A DNA stretch of 64,000 nucleotides from Streptomyces sp. SAI-135 (GCF_029893805.1 NZ_JARXYP010000002.1:4588001-4652000); one strand, 5' to 3'. Counted from the stretch's first letter, positions 31,757 to 41,390 are shown. The notes: generated by a model from the letters alone, not told the origin. Program-made: numbers and translations.

Positions 31757-32494
31757 ATGAAGGCTTCTCGTCTCGCCGTCACCGGCGCAGTCGCCGCCAC
31801 CGCCGTCGTCGTCCTCTCCTCGCCCGCGTTCGCGCACGTCAGCGTGCAGGCCGAGGGCACCGCCGCCAAGGGCGGCTACGCGGTCGTGGACTTCAAGGTC
31901 CCCAACGAGCGCGACAACGCCTCCACCACCAAGCTCGAGGTCAACTTCCCGGCCGACCACCCGCTGGCCTCGGTCATGCCGGAGCCGATGCCGGGCTGGA
32001 AGATCGAGGTCACCAAGTCCAAGCTCGCCAAGCCCCTCGAACTGCACGGCGAGCAGATCACCGAGGCCGTCTCCAAGGTCACCTGGACCGCCACCGGCAA
32101 GGACGGCGGCATCCAGCCGGGCTACTTCGAGAAGTTCCCGGTCTCCATCGGCGCCCTGCCCGAGGACGCCGACGAACTCGTCTTCAAGGCGATCCAGACG
32201 TACTCCAACAAGGAGGTCGTGCGCTGGATCGAGGTCCAGGAGGACGGCGCCGAGGAGCCCGAGACCCCGGCTCCCGTGCTCGCCCTGTCCGCGGCCGCCG
32301 AGGACGGACACCACGGTTCGACGTCCGCCGAGGACGCGGACGACAAGACCGAGAACGCCGCCGCGACCACCGAGGCCGCCGACGGCGACAGCAGCGACAC
32401 CACCGCCCGTGTCCTCGGCGTGGTCGGCATCGTCGTCGGCGCCCTGGGCGTGGCCTACGGCGTCCTCGCCGGCCGCCGGCGCAGCGACGCCTGA
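31757..32494 (+). CDS. YcnI-like copper-binding DUF1775 protein
   Basis: 245 residues. A signal peptide (about 1-28, cleaved after SPAFA) leaves a mature N-terminus beginning HVSVQAEGTA, the conserved His that binds Cu(II) in YcnI. The domain continues with PNERDNASTTKLEVNFP and the WxxxxxG region. An acidic Ser/Thr/Ala-rich linker and a C-terminal membrane anchor (VLGVVGIVVGALGVAYGVLAG) follow. It is the extracytoplasmic copper chaperone at the head of the Sco/PCuAC/CopCD/DtpA group. Confidence 0.9.
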   Translation: MKASRLAVTGAVAATAVVVLSSPAFAHVSVQAEGTAAKGGYAVVDFKVPNERDNASTTKLEVNFPADHPLASVMPEPMPGWKIEVTKSKLAKPLELHGEQITEAVSKVTWTATGKDGGIQPGYFEKFPVSIGALPEDADELVFKAIQTYSNKEVVRWIEVQEDGAEEPETPAPVLALSAAAEDGHHGSTSAEDADDKTENAAATTEAADGDSSDTTARVLGVVGIVVGALGVAYGVLAGRRRSDA

Positions 32495-32510
32495 CCTTTT
32501 CGCGGGGTGT

Positions 32511-32536
32511 GTGCCGGGGTCGTACGGCCCCGGCAC
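32511..32536. terminator. Hairpin between ycnI and sco
   Basis: A 9-bp perfect stem GTGCCGGGG / CCCCGGCAC with an 8-base loop and no T tract. Probably a partial terminator or processing structure that sets the ratio of YcnI to downstream products. Confidence 0.6.
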
Positions 32537-32569
32537 CCACCGAAATTCTTACATCTGGGACATTTTGAT

Positions 32570-33229
32570 ATGCGCAAGAAGATGTTCGCCGCGGCCGCGC
32601 TGGTCGCCGCCGCCACCTTGACCCTCACCGCCTGCGGCAGCGGTGACGACAGCGGCAGTTCGCCCGTCTCCGTGGTCTCGGAGGAGGCCGGCTCGGACAA
32701 GGCGGCCACCGTCCTCGACCAGCCGTTCGAGAAGCCTGACCTGGTCCTCAATGACACCAAGGGCGAGAAGTACGACCTCCGCAAGGAGACGAACGGCAGG
32801 CCGACGCTGATCTACTTCGGCTACACGCACTGCCCCGACATCTGCCCGCTGACGATGAACAACATCGCCGTCGCGAAGAAGCAGCTCCCCAAGTCCGAGC
32901 AGGACAAGCTGACCGTCGTGTTCGTCACCACCGACCCGGCCCGCGACACCGCCGCCGAGCTCGGCAAGTGGCTCAAGGGCATCGACACCGGGTTCGTGGG
33001 CCTGACCGGCGACTTCGCCACCATCCAGGCGAGCGCCCGCACCCTGGGCATCTCCATCGAGCCGACCCACAAGGACAAGAAGACCGGCAAGACCGTCTCG
33101 GTGCACGGCACCCAGGTCGTCGCCTTCTCCCCGAAGACCGACAAGGGGTACGTCCTCTACGGCGAGGACGCCACCGTCGACGACTACACCAAGGACCTGC
33201 CCAAGCTCATCAAGGGGCAGAACCCGTGA
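32570..33229 (+). CDS. sco: Sco1/SenC-family copper chaperone lipoprotein
   Basis: 219 residues. Lipobox LTLTACGS (about residues 15-22) anchors it outside the membrane. The thioredoxin-like fold has the copper site TYFGYTHCPDICP-type CxxxC (GYTHCPDICPLTM) and the conserved His in SVHGTQVVAF. Sco delivers copper to cytochrome oxidase CuA and, in Streptomyces lividans, is linked to copper trafficking to GlxA/DtpA and to development. Its stop overlaps the next start as GTGA (33226-33229). Confidence 0.93.
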   Translation: MRKKMFAAAALVAAATLTLTACGSGDDSGSSPVSVVSEEAGSDKAATVLDQPFEKPDLVLNDTKGEKYDLRKETNGRPTLIYFGYTHCPDICPLTMNNIAVAKKQLPKSEQDKLTVVFVTTDPARDTAAELGKWLKGIDTGFVGLTGDFATIQASARTLGISIEPTHKDKKTGKTVSVHGTQVVAFSPKTDKGYVLYGEDATVDDYTKDLPKLIKGQNP

Positions 33230-33699
33230 AACGGCCGTCCACCGGGCTCGCCCTCCTGACCGGGGCAACCCTGCTGCTGACCGGCTGTTCGGATTCCGGC
33301 GGCTCCTCGGGGGATTCCGACGGCTCCTCGGGAGGCCTCACCGTCTCCGGCGCCTACATCCCGCAGCCCGTCTCCGCCGACATGGCCGCCGGGTTCCTGA
33401 CCATCTCCAACTCCGGCTCGTCGCAGGACGAGCTGACCTCCGTCACCAGCGACGACGGCGAGGTCACGATGCACGAGACCACCGGCGGCGCGATGGAACA
33501 GGTCTCCCGCCTGCCCGTCCCGGCCCACGGTCAACTCGTGTTCAAAAGCGGCGCCAACCACCTGATGTTCGACAAGCTGAAGCAGACGCCGAAGCAGGGC
33601 CAAACGGTCACCGTCGAACTGCACTTCGCCAAGGCCGACCCCGTCGTCGTGAAGATGCCGGTGAAGTCGGCGACGTACGTCCCGAAGACCGGACACTGA
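33226..33699 (+). CDS. ecuC: PCu(A)C copper chaperone lipoprotein (ECuC-like)
   Basis: 157 residues from GTG 33226, overlapping the sco stop. Lipobox LLLTGCSD. The H(M)X10MX21HXM copper motif is visible: MHETTGGAMEQV, then HLMF about 20 residues later. It binds Cu(I) outside the membrane and passes it to Sco. The tight coupling with sco fits this relay. Confidence 0.92.
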   Translation: MKRPSTGLALLTGATLLLTGCSDSGGSSGDSDGSSGGLTVSGAYIPQPVSADMAAGFLTISNSGSSQDELTSVTSDDGEVTMHETTGGAMEQVSRLPVPAHGQLVFKSGANHLMFDKLKQTPKQGQTVTVELHFAKADPVVVKMPVKSATYVPKTGH

Positions 33700-33712
33700 G
33701 GGAGGGATCATC

Positions 33713-35755
33713 TTGACGCAGACCATCGCCCCCCGCGTCCGGACCCTGGTGCTGCTGCTCCTGGCCGCGTGCGGCCTGCTGCTGACCACGGCCGGGCCGG
33801 CCTCCGCGCACGCCGCGCTCACCGGCAGCGACCCCCAGCAGGGGGTGGTGGTCGACAAGGCGCCCGACCAGGTCTCGCTGACCTTCTCCGAGAAGGTCGC
33901 CCTGTCGAGCGACTCCCTGCGGGTCCTGGACCCCAAGGGCAAGGCGGTCCAGCAGGACAAGCCGTTCGAGGTCAGCGGCACGACGTACGCCGTGAAACTG
34001 CACAGCGGACTGCCCGACGGCACCTACACCGTCACCTACCAGGTCGTCTCCGCCGACAGCCATCCCGTCGCCGGTGCCTTCACCTTCTCCATCGGGGCTC
34101 CGTCGGCCACCTCCGTCTCCGTCTCCGGGGACACGGCGGGCGGCGGTGTCGTCGGTTGGCTGTACGGCTTCGGCCGCTACATGTCGTACGCCGGTTTCAT
34201 CGTCCTGGTCGGCGGCGGCGCCTTCGTACTCGGCTGCTGGCAGCGCGGCGCCGGAGTGCGGCCCGTGCAGCGGCTCGTCGTCGGCGGCTGGCTCACCCTC
34301 ACCTCGGCCACCCTGCTGCTGCTCCTGCTGCGCGGCTCCTACACGGGCTCCGGGAAGGTCGGGGACGTCTTCGACCTGGATCTGCTCGGCAATGTGCTCC
34401 AGACCAAGGCGGGCGCGGCGCTCGTCTCCCGGCTGCTGCTGCTCGCGGCGGCGGCCCTGTTCATCTCCGTGCTGTTCGGGGCCTACGACAAGCGTGAGGA
34501 CGAGGAGAAGCGCGACCTCACCTTCGGGCTCGCGATCGGCGGGACCGTCGTCGCCGCCGGACTCGCGGCGAGCTGGGCGATGGCCGAGCACGCCTCGGTC
34601 GGCCTCCAGGCGGGTGTCGCGATGCCCGTCGACGTCGTCCACCTGCTGGCCGTCGCCGCCTGGCTCGGCGGGCTGACCGCGCTGCTCGTCGCGCTGTACC
34701 GCTCGGACGCGCCGATCGAGTCGGCCGCCGTACGGCGGTTCTCCCAAGCCGCCTTCGGCAGCGTGATCGCGCTGGTCGCGACCGGCGTCTACCAGTCCTG
34801 GCGGCAGCTCGGCTCCTGGTCGGCGTTCACCGAGACCCGGTACGGGCAGCTGCTGCTGGTCAAGATCGGGCTGGTGGCGCTGATGGTCGGCGTCGCGTAC
34901 CTCTCGCGGGGGTGGACCGCGCGGCTCGCGGACACGGTGGTGCAGCGGGGCGGCAAGCGGGTGCAGCAGAAGGAGCGGGTGGCCGCGAGTGCGGCGGGTG
35001 CGGGCACTGGCTCCCGGTCTGACAGCGGCTCCGGCGCGGGCTCCGGCTCCCACTCTGGCACTGGCTCCGGCTCCGGCTCCGGCAAGTCCAAGAAGGCCGG
35101 CGCAAAGGAGGGGGGCGACGCAGACGCCGGCCCCAAGGAGACCGGTCCCAAGAACGCCCATGACCCCAAGCGGGCCGCTCAGCTCGCCCGGCAGCAGGCC
35201 GCGATGGACACCGCGCGGCAGAAGCGCACCCGGGACGCCGATCCCGACCGGTTCGGGCTGCGCCGCTCGGTGCTGGCCGAGGCCGGGGTCGCCGTCGTCC
35301 TGCTGGCGGTCACGACCGTGCTGACGCAGACCGAGCCCGGCCGGACGGAACAGGACGCCAAGGCGGCCGGCGCCGCCTCGTCCTCGGCCTCCTCCGACGC
35401 GTCCGGCTCCTCCGGGGCGCTGACCCTGGACATGTCCTTCGACACCGGCGGCACGGACGGCAAGGGCGTCGTGACGGTCGACTTCGACCCCGCGCGCGTG
35501 GGCGGCAACGAGATGCACGTCTACGTCCAGCGGACCAACGGCCGGGCCTTCGACATCCCCGAGGTGAAGGTCGCCCTCACCCTGGAGGCCAAGAAGATCG
35601 GGCCGCTGGCCGTCACCCCCGACCGCATCGCCACGGGCCACTGGTCGGCGAGCAACGTGCAGATCCCCATGGCGGGCGACTGGAAGGTCGCCGTGACCGT
35701 GCGGACCTCCGACATCGACCAGACGACCGTCTCCAAGAACGCGCAGATCGGCTGA
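33713..35755 (+). CDS. CopC-CopD fusion copper resistance/uptake protein
   Basis: 680 residues from TTG 33713, justified by GGGAGGG 7 bases upstream. A signal peptide (cleaved after PASA) leaves mature HAALTGSDPQQG, the N-terminal His of the CopC copper site. The CopC beta-sandwich (about 30-130) ends with DSHPVAGAFTF. Eight or so CopD helices (about 145-400) follow. A long Ser/Gly/Lys-rich linker (about 425-480) then leads to one helix and a C-terminal YtkA-like beta domain. It moves copper across or holds it at the membrane. It is between ecuC (13 bases) and dtpA (8 bases). Confidence 0.9.
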   Translation: MTQTIAPRVRTLVLLLLAACGLLLTTAGPASAHAALTGSDPQQGVVVDKAPDQVSLTFSEKVALSSDSLRVLDPKGKAVQQDKPFEVSGTTYAVKLHSGLPDGTYTVTYQVVSADSHPVAGAFTFSIGAPSATSVSVSGDTAGGGVVGWLYGFGRYMSYAGFIVLVGGGAFVLGCWQRGAGVRPVQRLVVGGWLTLTSATLLLLLLRGSYTGSGKVGDVFDLDLLGNVLQTKAGAALVSRLLLLAAAALFISVLFGAYDKREDEEKRDLTFGLAIGGTVVAAGLAASWAMAEHASVGLQAGVAMPVDVVHLLAVAAWLGGLTALLVALYRSDAPIESAAVRRFSQAAFGSVIALVATGVYQSWRQLGSWSAFTETRYGQLLLVKIGLVALMVGVAYLSRGWTARLADTVVQRGGKRVQQKERVAASAAGAGTGSRSDSGSGAGSGSHSGTGSGSGSGKSKKAGAKEGGDADAGPKETGPKNAHDPKRAAQLARQQAAMDTARQKRTRDADPDRFGLRRSVLAEAGVAVVLLAVTTVLTQTEPGRTEQDAKAAGAASSSASSDASGSSGALTLDMSFDTGGTDGKGVVTVDFDPARVGGNEMHVYVQRTNGRAFDIPEVKVALTLEAKKIGPLAVTPDRIATGHWSASNVQIPMAGDWKVAVTVRTSDIDQTTVSKNAQIG

Positions 35756-35763
35756 ACCGCACC

Positions 35764-37041
35764 ATGGCTGAACAGTCCCCTCCCGTCGTCGCCGAAGGCG
35801 CCTCCGCCCCTGAGAGTCCCGCTGCGGGGCAGGGCATCTCACGCCGTGCCCTGCTCGGCACCGCAGGTGCCACCGGACTCGTCCTCGGAGCGGCCGGCGG
35901 GGCCGTGGGCTACGCCGCCCAACCCGCCGCGGCGACTCCGCTGACCTCGGTCGGCAGCGACGAGGTGATGTTTCACGGGAAACATCAGCCGGGCATCACC
36001 GAGGGCCTCCAGGCGCGCGGCCACCTCGTCGCCTTCGACCTGGCGGCGGGCGCCGGCCGCAAGGAGGCCGCCGCGCTGCTGCGCCGGTGGTCGCAGACGG
36101 CGAAACGGCTGATGGCGGGTGAGCCCAGCGGGTCCGACGACACGGATGTCGCCCGGGACGCCGGACCCTCCTCGCTGACGCTGACCTTCGGCTTCGGCCA
36201 CAGCTTCTTCTCCCGCACCGGGCTGGAGAAGCAGCGGCCCGTCGCCCTCGACCCGCTCCCCGACTTCTCCTCCGACCAGCTCGACAAGGCCCGCAGCAAC
36301 GGCGATCTGTGGGTGCAGATCGGCGCCGACGACGCCCTGGTCGCCTTCCACGCCCTGCGCGCGGTCCAGAAGGACGCGGGCGGGGCGGCGAGGGTGCGCT
36401 GGCAGATGAACGGCTTCAACCGCACACCGGGGGCCACGGCCCACCCGATGACGGCCCGCAACCTCATGGGCCAGCTGGACGGCACACGCAATCCGAAGCC
36501 CGACGAGTCCGACTTCGACCAGCGCGTCTTCGTCCCGGAGTCCGGCACGCCCGCGTGGATGGCGAACGGCTCCTATGCGGTCGTACGACGGATCCGGATG
36601 CTGCTGGACGACTGGGAGAAGCTGTCCCTCGGGACGCAGGAGGCCGTCATCGGGCGCCGCAAGGCGAACGGCGCGGCCCTGTCCGGGGGCACCGAGACGA
36701 CCGCGATGGACCTGGAGAAGACGGACGCCAAGGGCGAGCTGCTCGTCCCGCTCAACGCGCACGCCCGGATCACCCGGCCCGACCAGAACGGGGGCGCGGC
36801 CATCCTGCGCCGCCCGTTCTCGTACCACGACGGCATCGACGCGGACGGGACACCCGACGCGGGGCTGCTGTTCGTCTGCTGGCAGGCGGACCCGTTGCGC
36901 GGCTTCGTCCCGTTGCAGCGCAAGCTCGACCGCGGGGACGCGCTCTCGCAGTACATCCGGCACGAGTCGAGCGGGCTGTTCGCGGTACCGGGCGGGGCTG
37001 CGGAGGGGGAGTACGTGGGGCAGCGGCTGCTGGAGGGGTGA
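35764..37041 (+). CDS. dtpA: Dye-decolourising haem peroxidase, Tat-exported (DtpA/EfeB)
   Basis: 425 residues. Tat signal SRRALLGTAGATGLVLGAAG at about 21-40. DyP features: GQLDGTRNPKPDESD (GxxDG with the catalytic distal Asp), the distal Arg region SYAVVRRIRMLLDDWEKLS and a His-containing LNAHARITRP near the haem. In Streptomyces lividans the homologue DtpA needs Sco/ECuC-supplied copper trafficking to support GlxA maturation; EfeB homologues also take part in iron uptake. It ends the copper operon. A parS-like sequence with one mismatch is embedded at 35970-35983. Confidence 0.92.
   Translation: MAEQSPPVVAEGASAPESPAAGQGISRRALLGTAGATGLVLGAAGGAVGYAAQPAAATPLTSVGSDEVMFHGKHQPGITEGLQARGHLVAFDLAAGAGRKEAAALLRRWSQTAKRLMAGEPSGSDDTDVARDAGPSSLTLTFGFGHSFFSRTGLEKQRPVALDPLPDFSSDQLDKARSNGDLWVQIGADDALVAFHALRAVQKDAGGAARVRWQMNGFNRTPGATAHPMTARNLMGQLDGTRNPKPDESDFDQRVFVPESGTPAWMANGSYAVVRRIRMLLDDWEKLSLGTQEAVIGRRKANGAALSGGTETTAMDLEKTDAKGELLVPLNAHARITRPDQNGGAAILRRPFSYHDGIDADGTPDAGLLFVCWQADPLRGFVPLQRKLDRGDALSQYIRHESSGLFAVPGGAAEGEYVGQRLLEG
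35970..35983. promoter_or_regulatory. parS-like site with one mismatch inside dtpA
   Basis: GTTTCACGGGAAAC differs from the parS consensus at one base. It encodes part of VMFHGKH in the peroxidase, so the resemblance could be chance or a degenerate ParB site. Confidence 0.4.
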
Positions 37042-37109
37042 GGTCACGCCGGTTCACCCGGTCGTGAGACGCGTGGGCCCCGCTCCACAAGGGCCATTAG
37101 GGTGAGGTC

Positions 37110-38042
37110 ATGCCAGCGAGCTATGCGTATCTCGGCCCTGAGGGGACCTTCACCGAAGTCGCGCTGCGAACGCTTCCCGAGGCGGCGACCCGCCAACTGA
37201 TCCCGTACGTGTCGGTGCAGTCGGCACTGGACGCGGTGCGCGCGGGTGAGGCCGAGGCCGCGTTCGTGCCGATCGAGAACTCCGTCGAGGGCGGCATCAC
37301 CACCACCCTCGACGAGCTGGTCGCGGGCGCCCCGCTGATGATCTACCGCGAGGTGCTGCTGTCGATCACCTTCGCACTGCTGGTCAGGCCGGGCACCCGG
37401 CTCACGGACATCAAGACGGTCTCCGCTCACCCGGCCGCCCAGCCGCAGGTGCGCAACTGGCTGAAGAAGCACCTGCCGGACGCCCACTGGGAGTCGGCCG
37501 CCTCGAACGCGGACGCGGCCCGGCTGGTCCAGGAGGGCCAGTACGACGCGGCCTTCGCCGGCGAGTTCGCGGCCGCCCGGTACGGCCTGGAGGCGCTGGA
37601 GACCGGGATCCACGACGCCGAGAACGCGCAGACGCGGTTCGTGCTGGTCGGCCGCCCCGCCCGGCCCGCCGCACCGACCGGGGCCGACAAGACCTCCGTC
37701 GTGCTGTGGCAGCGCGACGACCACCCCGGCGGACTGCGCGACCTGCTCGGCGAGTTCGCCACCCGCGGCATCAACCTGATGCTGCTCCAGTCCCGGCCCA
37801 CGGGCGCCGGTATCGGCAACTACTGCTTCTGCATCGACGCCGAGGGCCACATCACCGACCGCCGGGTGGCGGAGGCGCTGATGGGGCTGAAGCGGATCTG
37901 CCGCGAGGTGCGTTTCCTGGGTTCGTACCCGCGTGCGGACAAGGACCCCGCGGACCTGCGGGCACCGCTGGCCGGCACCTCGGACGAGGAGTTCATGGCG
38001 GCCTCGGACTGGGTGGCCCGGTGCCAGGACGGCCGCTTCTAG
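37110..38042 (+). CDS. pheA: Prephenate dehydratase
   Basis: 310 residues. The catalytic PDT domain (about 1-185) begins YAYLGPEGTFTEVAL and has the conserved VPIENSVEGGITTTLD. The C-terminal ACT domain (about 200-280) contains the phenylalanine-binding region GALRD-type GGLRDLLGEF and the ESRP-equivalent LLQSRPTG. It converts prephenate to phenylpyruvate in phenylalanine synthesis and is feedback-inhibited by phenylalanine through ACT. There is no fused chorismate mutase, as usual in actinobacteria. It lies upstream of serS, separated by a DnaA-box-rich gap. Confidence 0.95.
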   Translation: MPASYAYLGPEGTFTEVALRTLPEAATRQLIPYVSVQSALDAVRAGEAEAAFVPIENSVEGGITTTLDELVAGAPLMIYREVLLSITFALLVRPGTRLTDIKTVSAHPAAQPQVRNWLKKHLPDAHWESAASNADAARLVQEGQYDAAFAGEFAAARYGLEALETGIHDAENAQTRFVLVGRPARPAAPTGADKTSVVLWQRDDHPGGLRDLLGEFATRGINLMLLQSRPTGAGIGNYCFCIDAEGHITDRRVAEALMGLKRICREVRFLGSYPRADKDPADLRAPLAGTSDEEFMAASDWVARCQDGRF

Positions 38043-38067
38043 CAGCGGTCCTACCTGCAGATTTTAG

Positions 38068-38381
38068 TTATCCACAGGAGTTATCCACAGGTCCGCTTCT
38101 CGACCTGGGGACAAGTCGACAACAAAAGGTGACCCTGTCGACAAATCGGCCCTCAGACCCCATCGGCGTCCACACGCACGCAGGTCACCCTTCGTCCACT
38201 GTTTTCCTTTAGGCAATCCTTTGGGGTGACCTCTTTCCACTCGAAAGTAGGGGTAAAAGCAGGTTTGCGGCGGGAATCCTCAGAGCGGCCCCCAGGTTTC
38301 GGAGTGATCAATTCCGAAATCCACAGATCATCCGCACACCCTGTGGATAACTTCTTGAAGGGTGTGGATTCCTGTGGACAA
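38068..38381. promoter_or_regulatory. Cluster of DnaA-box-like sequences between pheA and serS
   Basis: TTATCCACA at 38068-38076 and 38081-38089 (direct), then TGTGGATAA at 38342-38350 and TGTGGACAA at 38373-38381 (inverted), with weaker TCCACA/TGTGGA matches between and after. All lie in the 530-base gene-free gap 38043-38574, which is A/T-richer than its surroundings. They could titrate DnaA or link expression to replication. Confidence 0.65.
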
Positions 38382-38574
38382 CCGCGCACCAAGTCCCGCC
38401 CTCCACAAGGGAGTCGGGTCAACCCGGCTCCTTGCCCCTGCTTCCTCCGGGGACCCGGCCCGCCTTTCATTGACACGCTCCGCAATTCGCCCATAACGGT
38501 ACGTAAGCCGCAATGCGGTGCGTCGCGGAATAGTGAGTCGTGGGCCGTATCTCCGCACCGGTAGCCTTGGCTGC

Positions 38575-39853
38575 GTGATTGACCTTCGCCTGCTCCGTGA
38601 GGACCCCGACCGAGTGCGCGCGTCCCAGCGCGCCCGTGGAGAGGACGTCGCCCTCGTCGACGCCCTCCTGTCTGCCGACGAGCGGCGCAGGTCGTCCGGC
38701 GTCCGCTTCGACGAGCTGCGTTCCGAGCAGAAGGCGCTCGGCAAGCTCATCCCCAAGGCCACTCCGGAGGAGCGTGCCGAGCTGCTCCAGAAGGCGGAGC
38801 AGCTCAAGGCCGACGTCAAGGCCGCCGAGGCCGCCCAGAGCGAGGCGGACGACGAGACCAGGCGCCTCACACTCCAGCTCGGCAACCTCGTCCACCCCGA
38901 CGTCCCCGTCGGCGGCGAGGAGGACTTCGTCGTCCTGGAGACGCACGGCACGATCCGCGACTTCGGCGCCGAGGGCTTCGAGCCCAAGGACCACCTGGAG
39001 CTCGGCGAGGCGCTGGGCGCCATCGACGTCGAGCGCGGCGCCAAGGTGTCCGGCTCGCGCTTCTACTACCTCACCGGCGTCGGCGCGCTCCTGGAGCTCG
39101 CACTGGTCAACGCGGCGATCGCGCAGGCCACCGAGGCCGGTTTCACGCCGATGCTCACCCCCGCGCTGGTCCGCCCGCGCGCCATGGAGGGCACCGGCTT
39201 CCTCGGCCAGGCCGCGGAGAACGTCTACCACCTGGAGAAGGACGACTACTACCTGGTCGGCACCTCCGAGGTCCCGCTCGCCGCGTACCACATGGACGAG
39301 ATCCTGGACGCCGACCAGCTGCCGCTGCGCTACGCCGGCTTCTCGCCGTGCTTCCGCCGCGAGGCCGGCACCTACGGCAAGGACACCCGGGGCATCTTCC
39401 GCGTCCACCAGTTCGACAAGGTGGAGATGTTCTCGTACGTCGCCCCCGAGGACGCGGAGAACGAGCACCACCGGATCCTGGAGTGGGGAGAAGCAGTGGC
39501 TGACCGGCCTCGAGCTGCCCTTCCAGGTCATCGACGTGGCCTCGGGCGACCTCGGCGCCTCCGCCTCCCGCAAGTTCGACTGCGAGGCGTGGATCCCGAC
39601 CCAGGGCAAGTACCGCGAGCTGACCTCGGCCTCCAACTGCGACAGCTTCCAGGCGCGCCGCCTCTCCGTCCGCATGCGCGACGGCAAGAAGGTCCAGCCG
39701 CTGGCGACGCTCAACGGCACGCTGTGCGCCGTACCGCGCACCATCGTCGCCATTCTGGAGAACCACCAGCTGCCCGACGGCTCGGTGCGGGTGCCCGAGG
39801 TCCTGCGTCCGTATCTGGGCGGCCGGGAGCTGCTGGAGCCGGTCGCCAAGTGA
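38575..39853 (+). pseudogene. serS: Seryl-tRNA synthetase, frameshifted in this sequence
   Basis: GTG 38575 starts [20 protein letters not shown]; the N-terminal coiled-coil arm covers about residues 30-100 and the class II core follows (motif 2 [21 protein letters not shown], motif 3 [12 protein letters not shown] in the shifted frame). At 39484-39490 the sequence TGGGGAG has one G more than the expected TGG GAG (LEWEKQWLTG), so the frame changes at about residue 304. Both halves are otherwise well conserved up to the TGA at 39851. SerRS charges tRNA-Ser and is normally essential. A homopolymer sequencing error is the simplest explanation; a real mutation would require a second copy. Confidence 0.85.
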
Positions 39854-40653
39854 GCCAGGCCTTTCCGTACCGGCTGATCGCGACCGACCTCGACGGCACC
39901 CTCCTTCGTTCCGACGAGTCGGTCTCCCCGCGCACCCGTGACGCGCTCGCCGCGGCCACCGCGGCGGGCGCCGCCCACATCGTCGTGACGGGACGCGGGG
40001 TGCCCTGGACCCGGCACATCCTCGACGACCTCGGCTACGACGGTCTCGCGGTCTGCGGCCAGGGTGCCCAGGTGTACGACGCCGGGGAGCACCGTCTGCT
40101 GACGTCGGTGACGCTGGACCGGCAGCTGGCGGGCGTGGCCCTCGCGAAGATCGAGGCGGAAGTCGGTCCGCTGTACCTGGCCGCGAGCCGTGACGGCCTC
40201 GAGGGAGACGTTCTGGTCGGGCCGGGCTACGCGGTGACGGGGAAGCTGCCCTCGATGCCGTTCACGGACGCGTCGGATCTGTGGGCCGCCCCGCTGAACA
40301 AGATCTACATACAGCATCCCGAGCTGTCGGACGACGAACTGGCCGAGGCGGCCCAGCGGGCCGCGGGCGGCTTCGTCACGGTCGCGATGGCGGGCGAGGG
40401 CATCGTGGAACTCCTCCCGCTGGGCCTGTCCAAGGCCACCGGCCTTTCCCTGGCCGCCCGTCGCCTGGGGCTGAAGGCCGCGGACACGATCGCCTTCGGC
40501 GACATGCCCAACGACATCCCGATGTTCGCCTGGGCCTCCTACGGCGTGGCGATGGCGGACGCGCACGAAGAGCTCAAGGCGGTGGCCGACGAGGTGACGT
40601 CCTCCCCCGAGGAGGACGGGATCGCGGTGGTGCTGGAGCGGTTGCTGGGCTGA
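39850..40653 (+). CDS. Cof-type HAD hydrolase
   Basis: 267 residues from GTG 39850, overlapping the serS stop as GTGA. HAD motifs: [13 protein letters not shown] (nucleophile Asp, motif I), VVTGRG (motif II), the motif III Lys in LGLSKATGL, and [15 protein letters not shown] (motif IV). The large C2-type cap marks the Cof/sugar-phosphatase subfamily. The substrate is a small phosphorylated metabolite that cannot be predicted. Because of the extra G in serS, the out-of-frame serS tail reads without stop into this frame; the separate GTG start is the true one. Confidence 0.92.
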   Translation: MSQAFPYRLIATDLDGTLLRSDESVSPRTRDALAAATAAGAAHIVVTGRGVPWTRHILDDLGYDGLAVCGQGAQVYDAGEHRLLTSVTLDRQLAGVALAKIEAEVGPLYLAASRDGLEGDVLVGPGYAVTGKLPSMPFTDASDLWAAPLNKIYIQHPELSDDELAEAAQRAAGGFVTVAMAGEGIVELLPLGLSKATGLSLAARRLGLKAADTIAFGDMPNDIPMFAWASYGVAMADAHEELKAVADEVTSSPEEDGIAVVLERLLG

Positions 40654-40838
40654 CGGTCCCACCTGGTCCCGCAGGGGCGGGATCAAGGGGACCTGGGGAC
40701 ATGGGGACATGGTCCAGGAGCGAGGTCGAGGGCAGGCCGGCGCCCCGGCCCGGTGGCGGCGGCAACACCGAGCGGAACCCCGGCCCTTCGTGACCCACTC
40801 CGGCAGAAGCCCGGCTGAGTCCCAGTGACAACGTCTCG

Positions 40839-40926
<88 letters not shown>

Positions 40927-41192
40927 GGGTGGGCGGCCTCACGCGAGAGCGACATCGCGTGCTCGAAGCGGCCGCCCCGGGCTTCCTGCGGGTGGACTCG
41001 ACGGTGGCGTAACTACACCGGAGTCCTCCGCGGGCCGCCCTGGCGGGAGCTGGACGGACTGTCGTGCATGGACATCGCCCCGCTCCTCCCCGGATCGCGG
41101 CGCCGGACCGTCGTCCGGCGGTGTGGACACCACCACTGTGCCCGTGCGACGAGTTGGGCGCCACTGAATAAATGCGGCCGGGTGTTCGAAAT

Positions 41193-41390
41193 CTACCGGC
41201 GCCGCCACCGCCGCCGGCGCTTGCTGAAGAACCACCCGGCAGGTGGCTCGTCCGAGCGCCAGGGCTGCGGTTCGGGCTCCTCCTCGCGCCAGCGCGCGGC
41301 CAGCATCCGGGCGCGGGCAGACGGCTCGGTCGTCCCGGCGGACCGTATGAAGTCCTCGTCCAGCACGAGGTCGTCCCAGTCGTCTGCCAT
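41193..41390 (-). CDS. Small conserved hypothetical protein
   Basis: 65 residues from ATG 41390, with GGGGAAGGG upstream. The N-terminus is acidic (MADDWDDLVLDEDFIRSAGT), the middle Arg/Ala helical and the C-terminus strongly basic (FFSKRRRRWRRR). This polar charge split resembles small nucleic-acid- or membrane-associated proteins, but I do not recognise a function. It is downstream of the ABC operon on the same strand. Confidence 0.7.
   Translation of the reverse strand: MADDWDDLVLDEDFIRSAGTTEPSARARMLAARWREEEPEPQPWRSDEPPAGWFFSKRRRRWRRR

Noticed and set aside
33608-35842. A 744-codon minus-strand frame opposite copCD
   Set aside because: No domain is recognisable, and the plus strand encodes an intact CopC-CopD protein.
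39484-40653. A natural SerRS-HAD fusion or programmed frameshift
   Set aside because: The segment between is an out-of-frame reading of conserved SerRS sequence, and a GTGA-coupled start for HAD exists. A G run of four with no stimulatory element does not resemble a programmed site.
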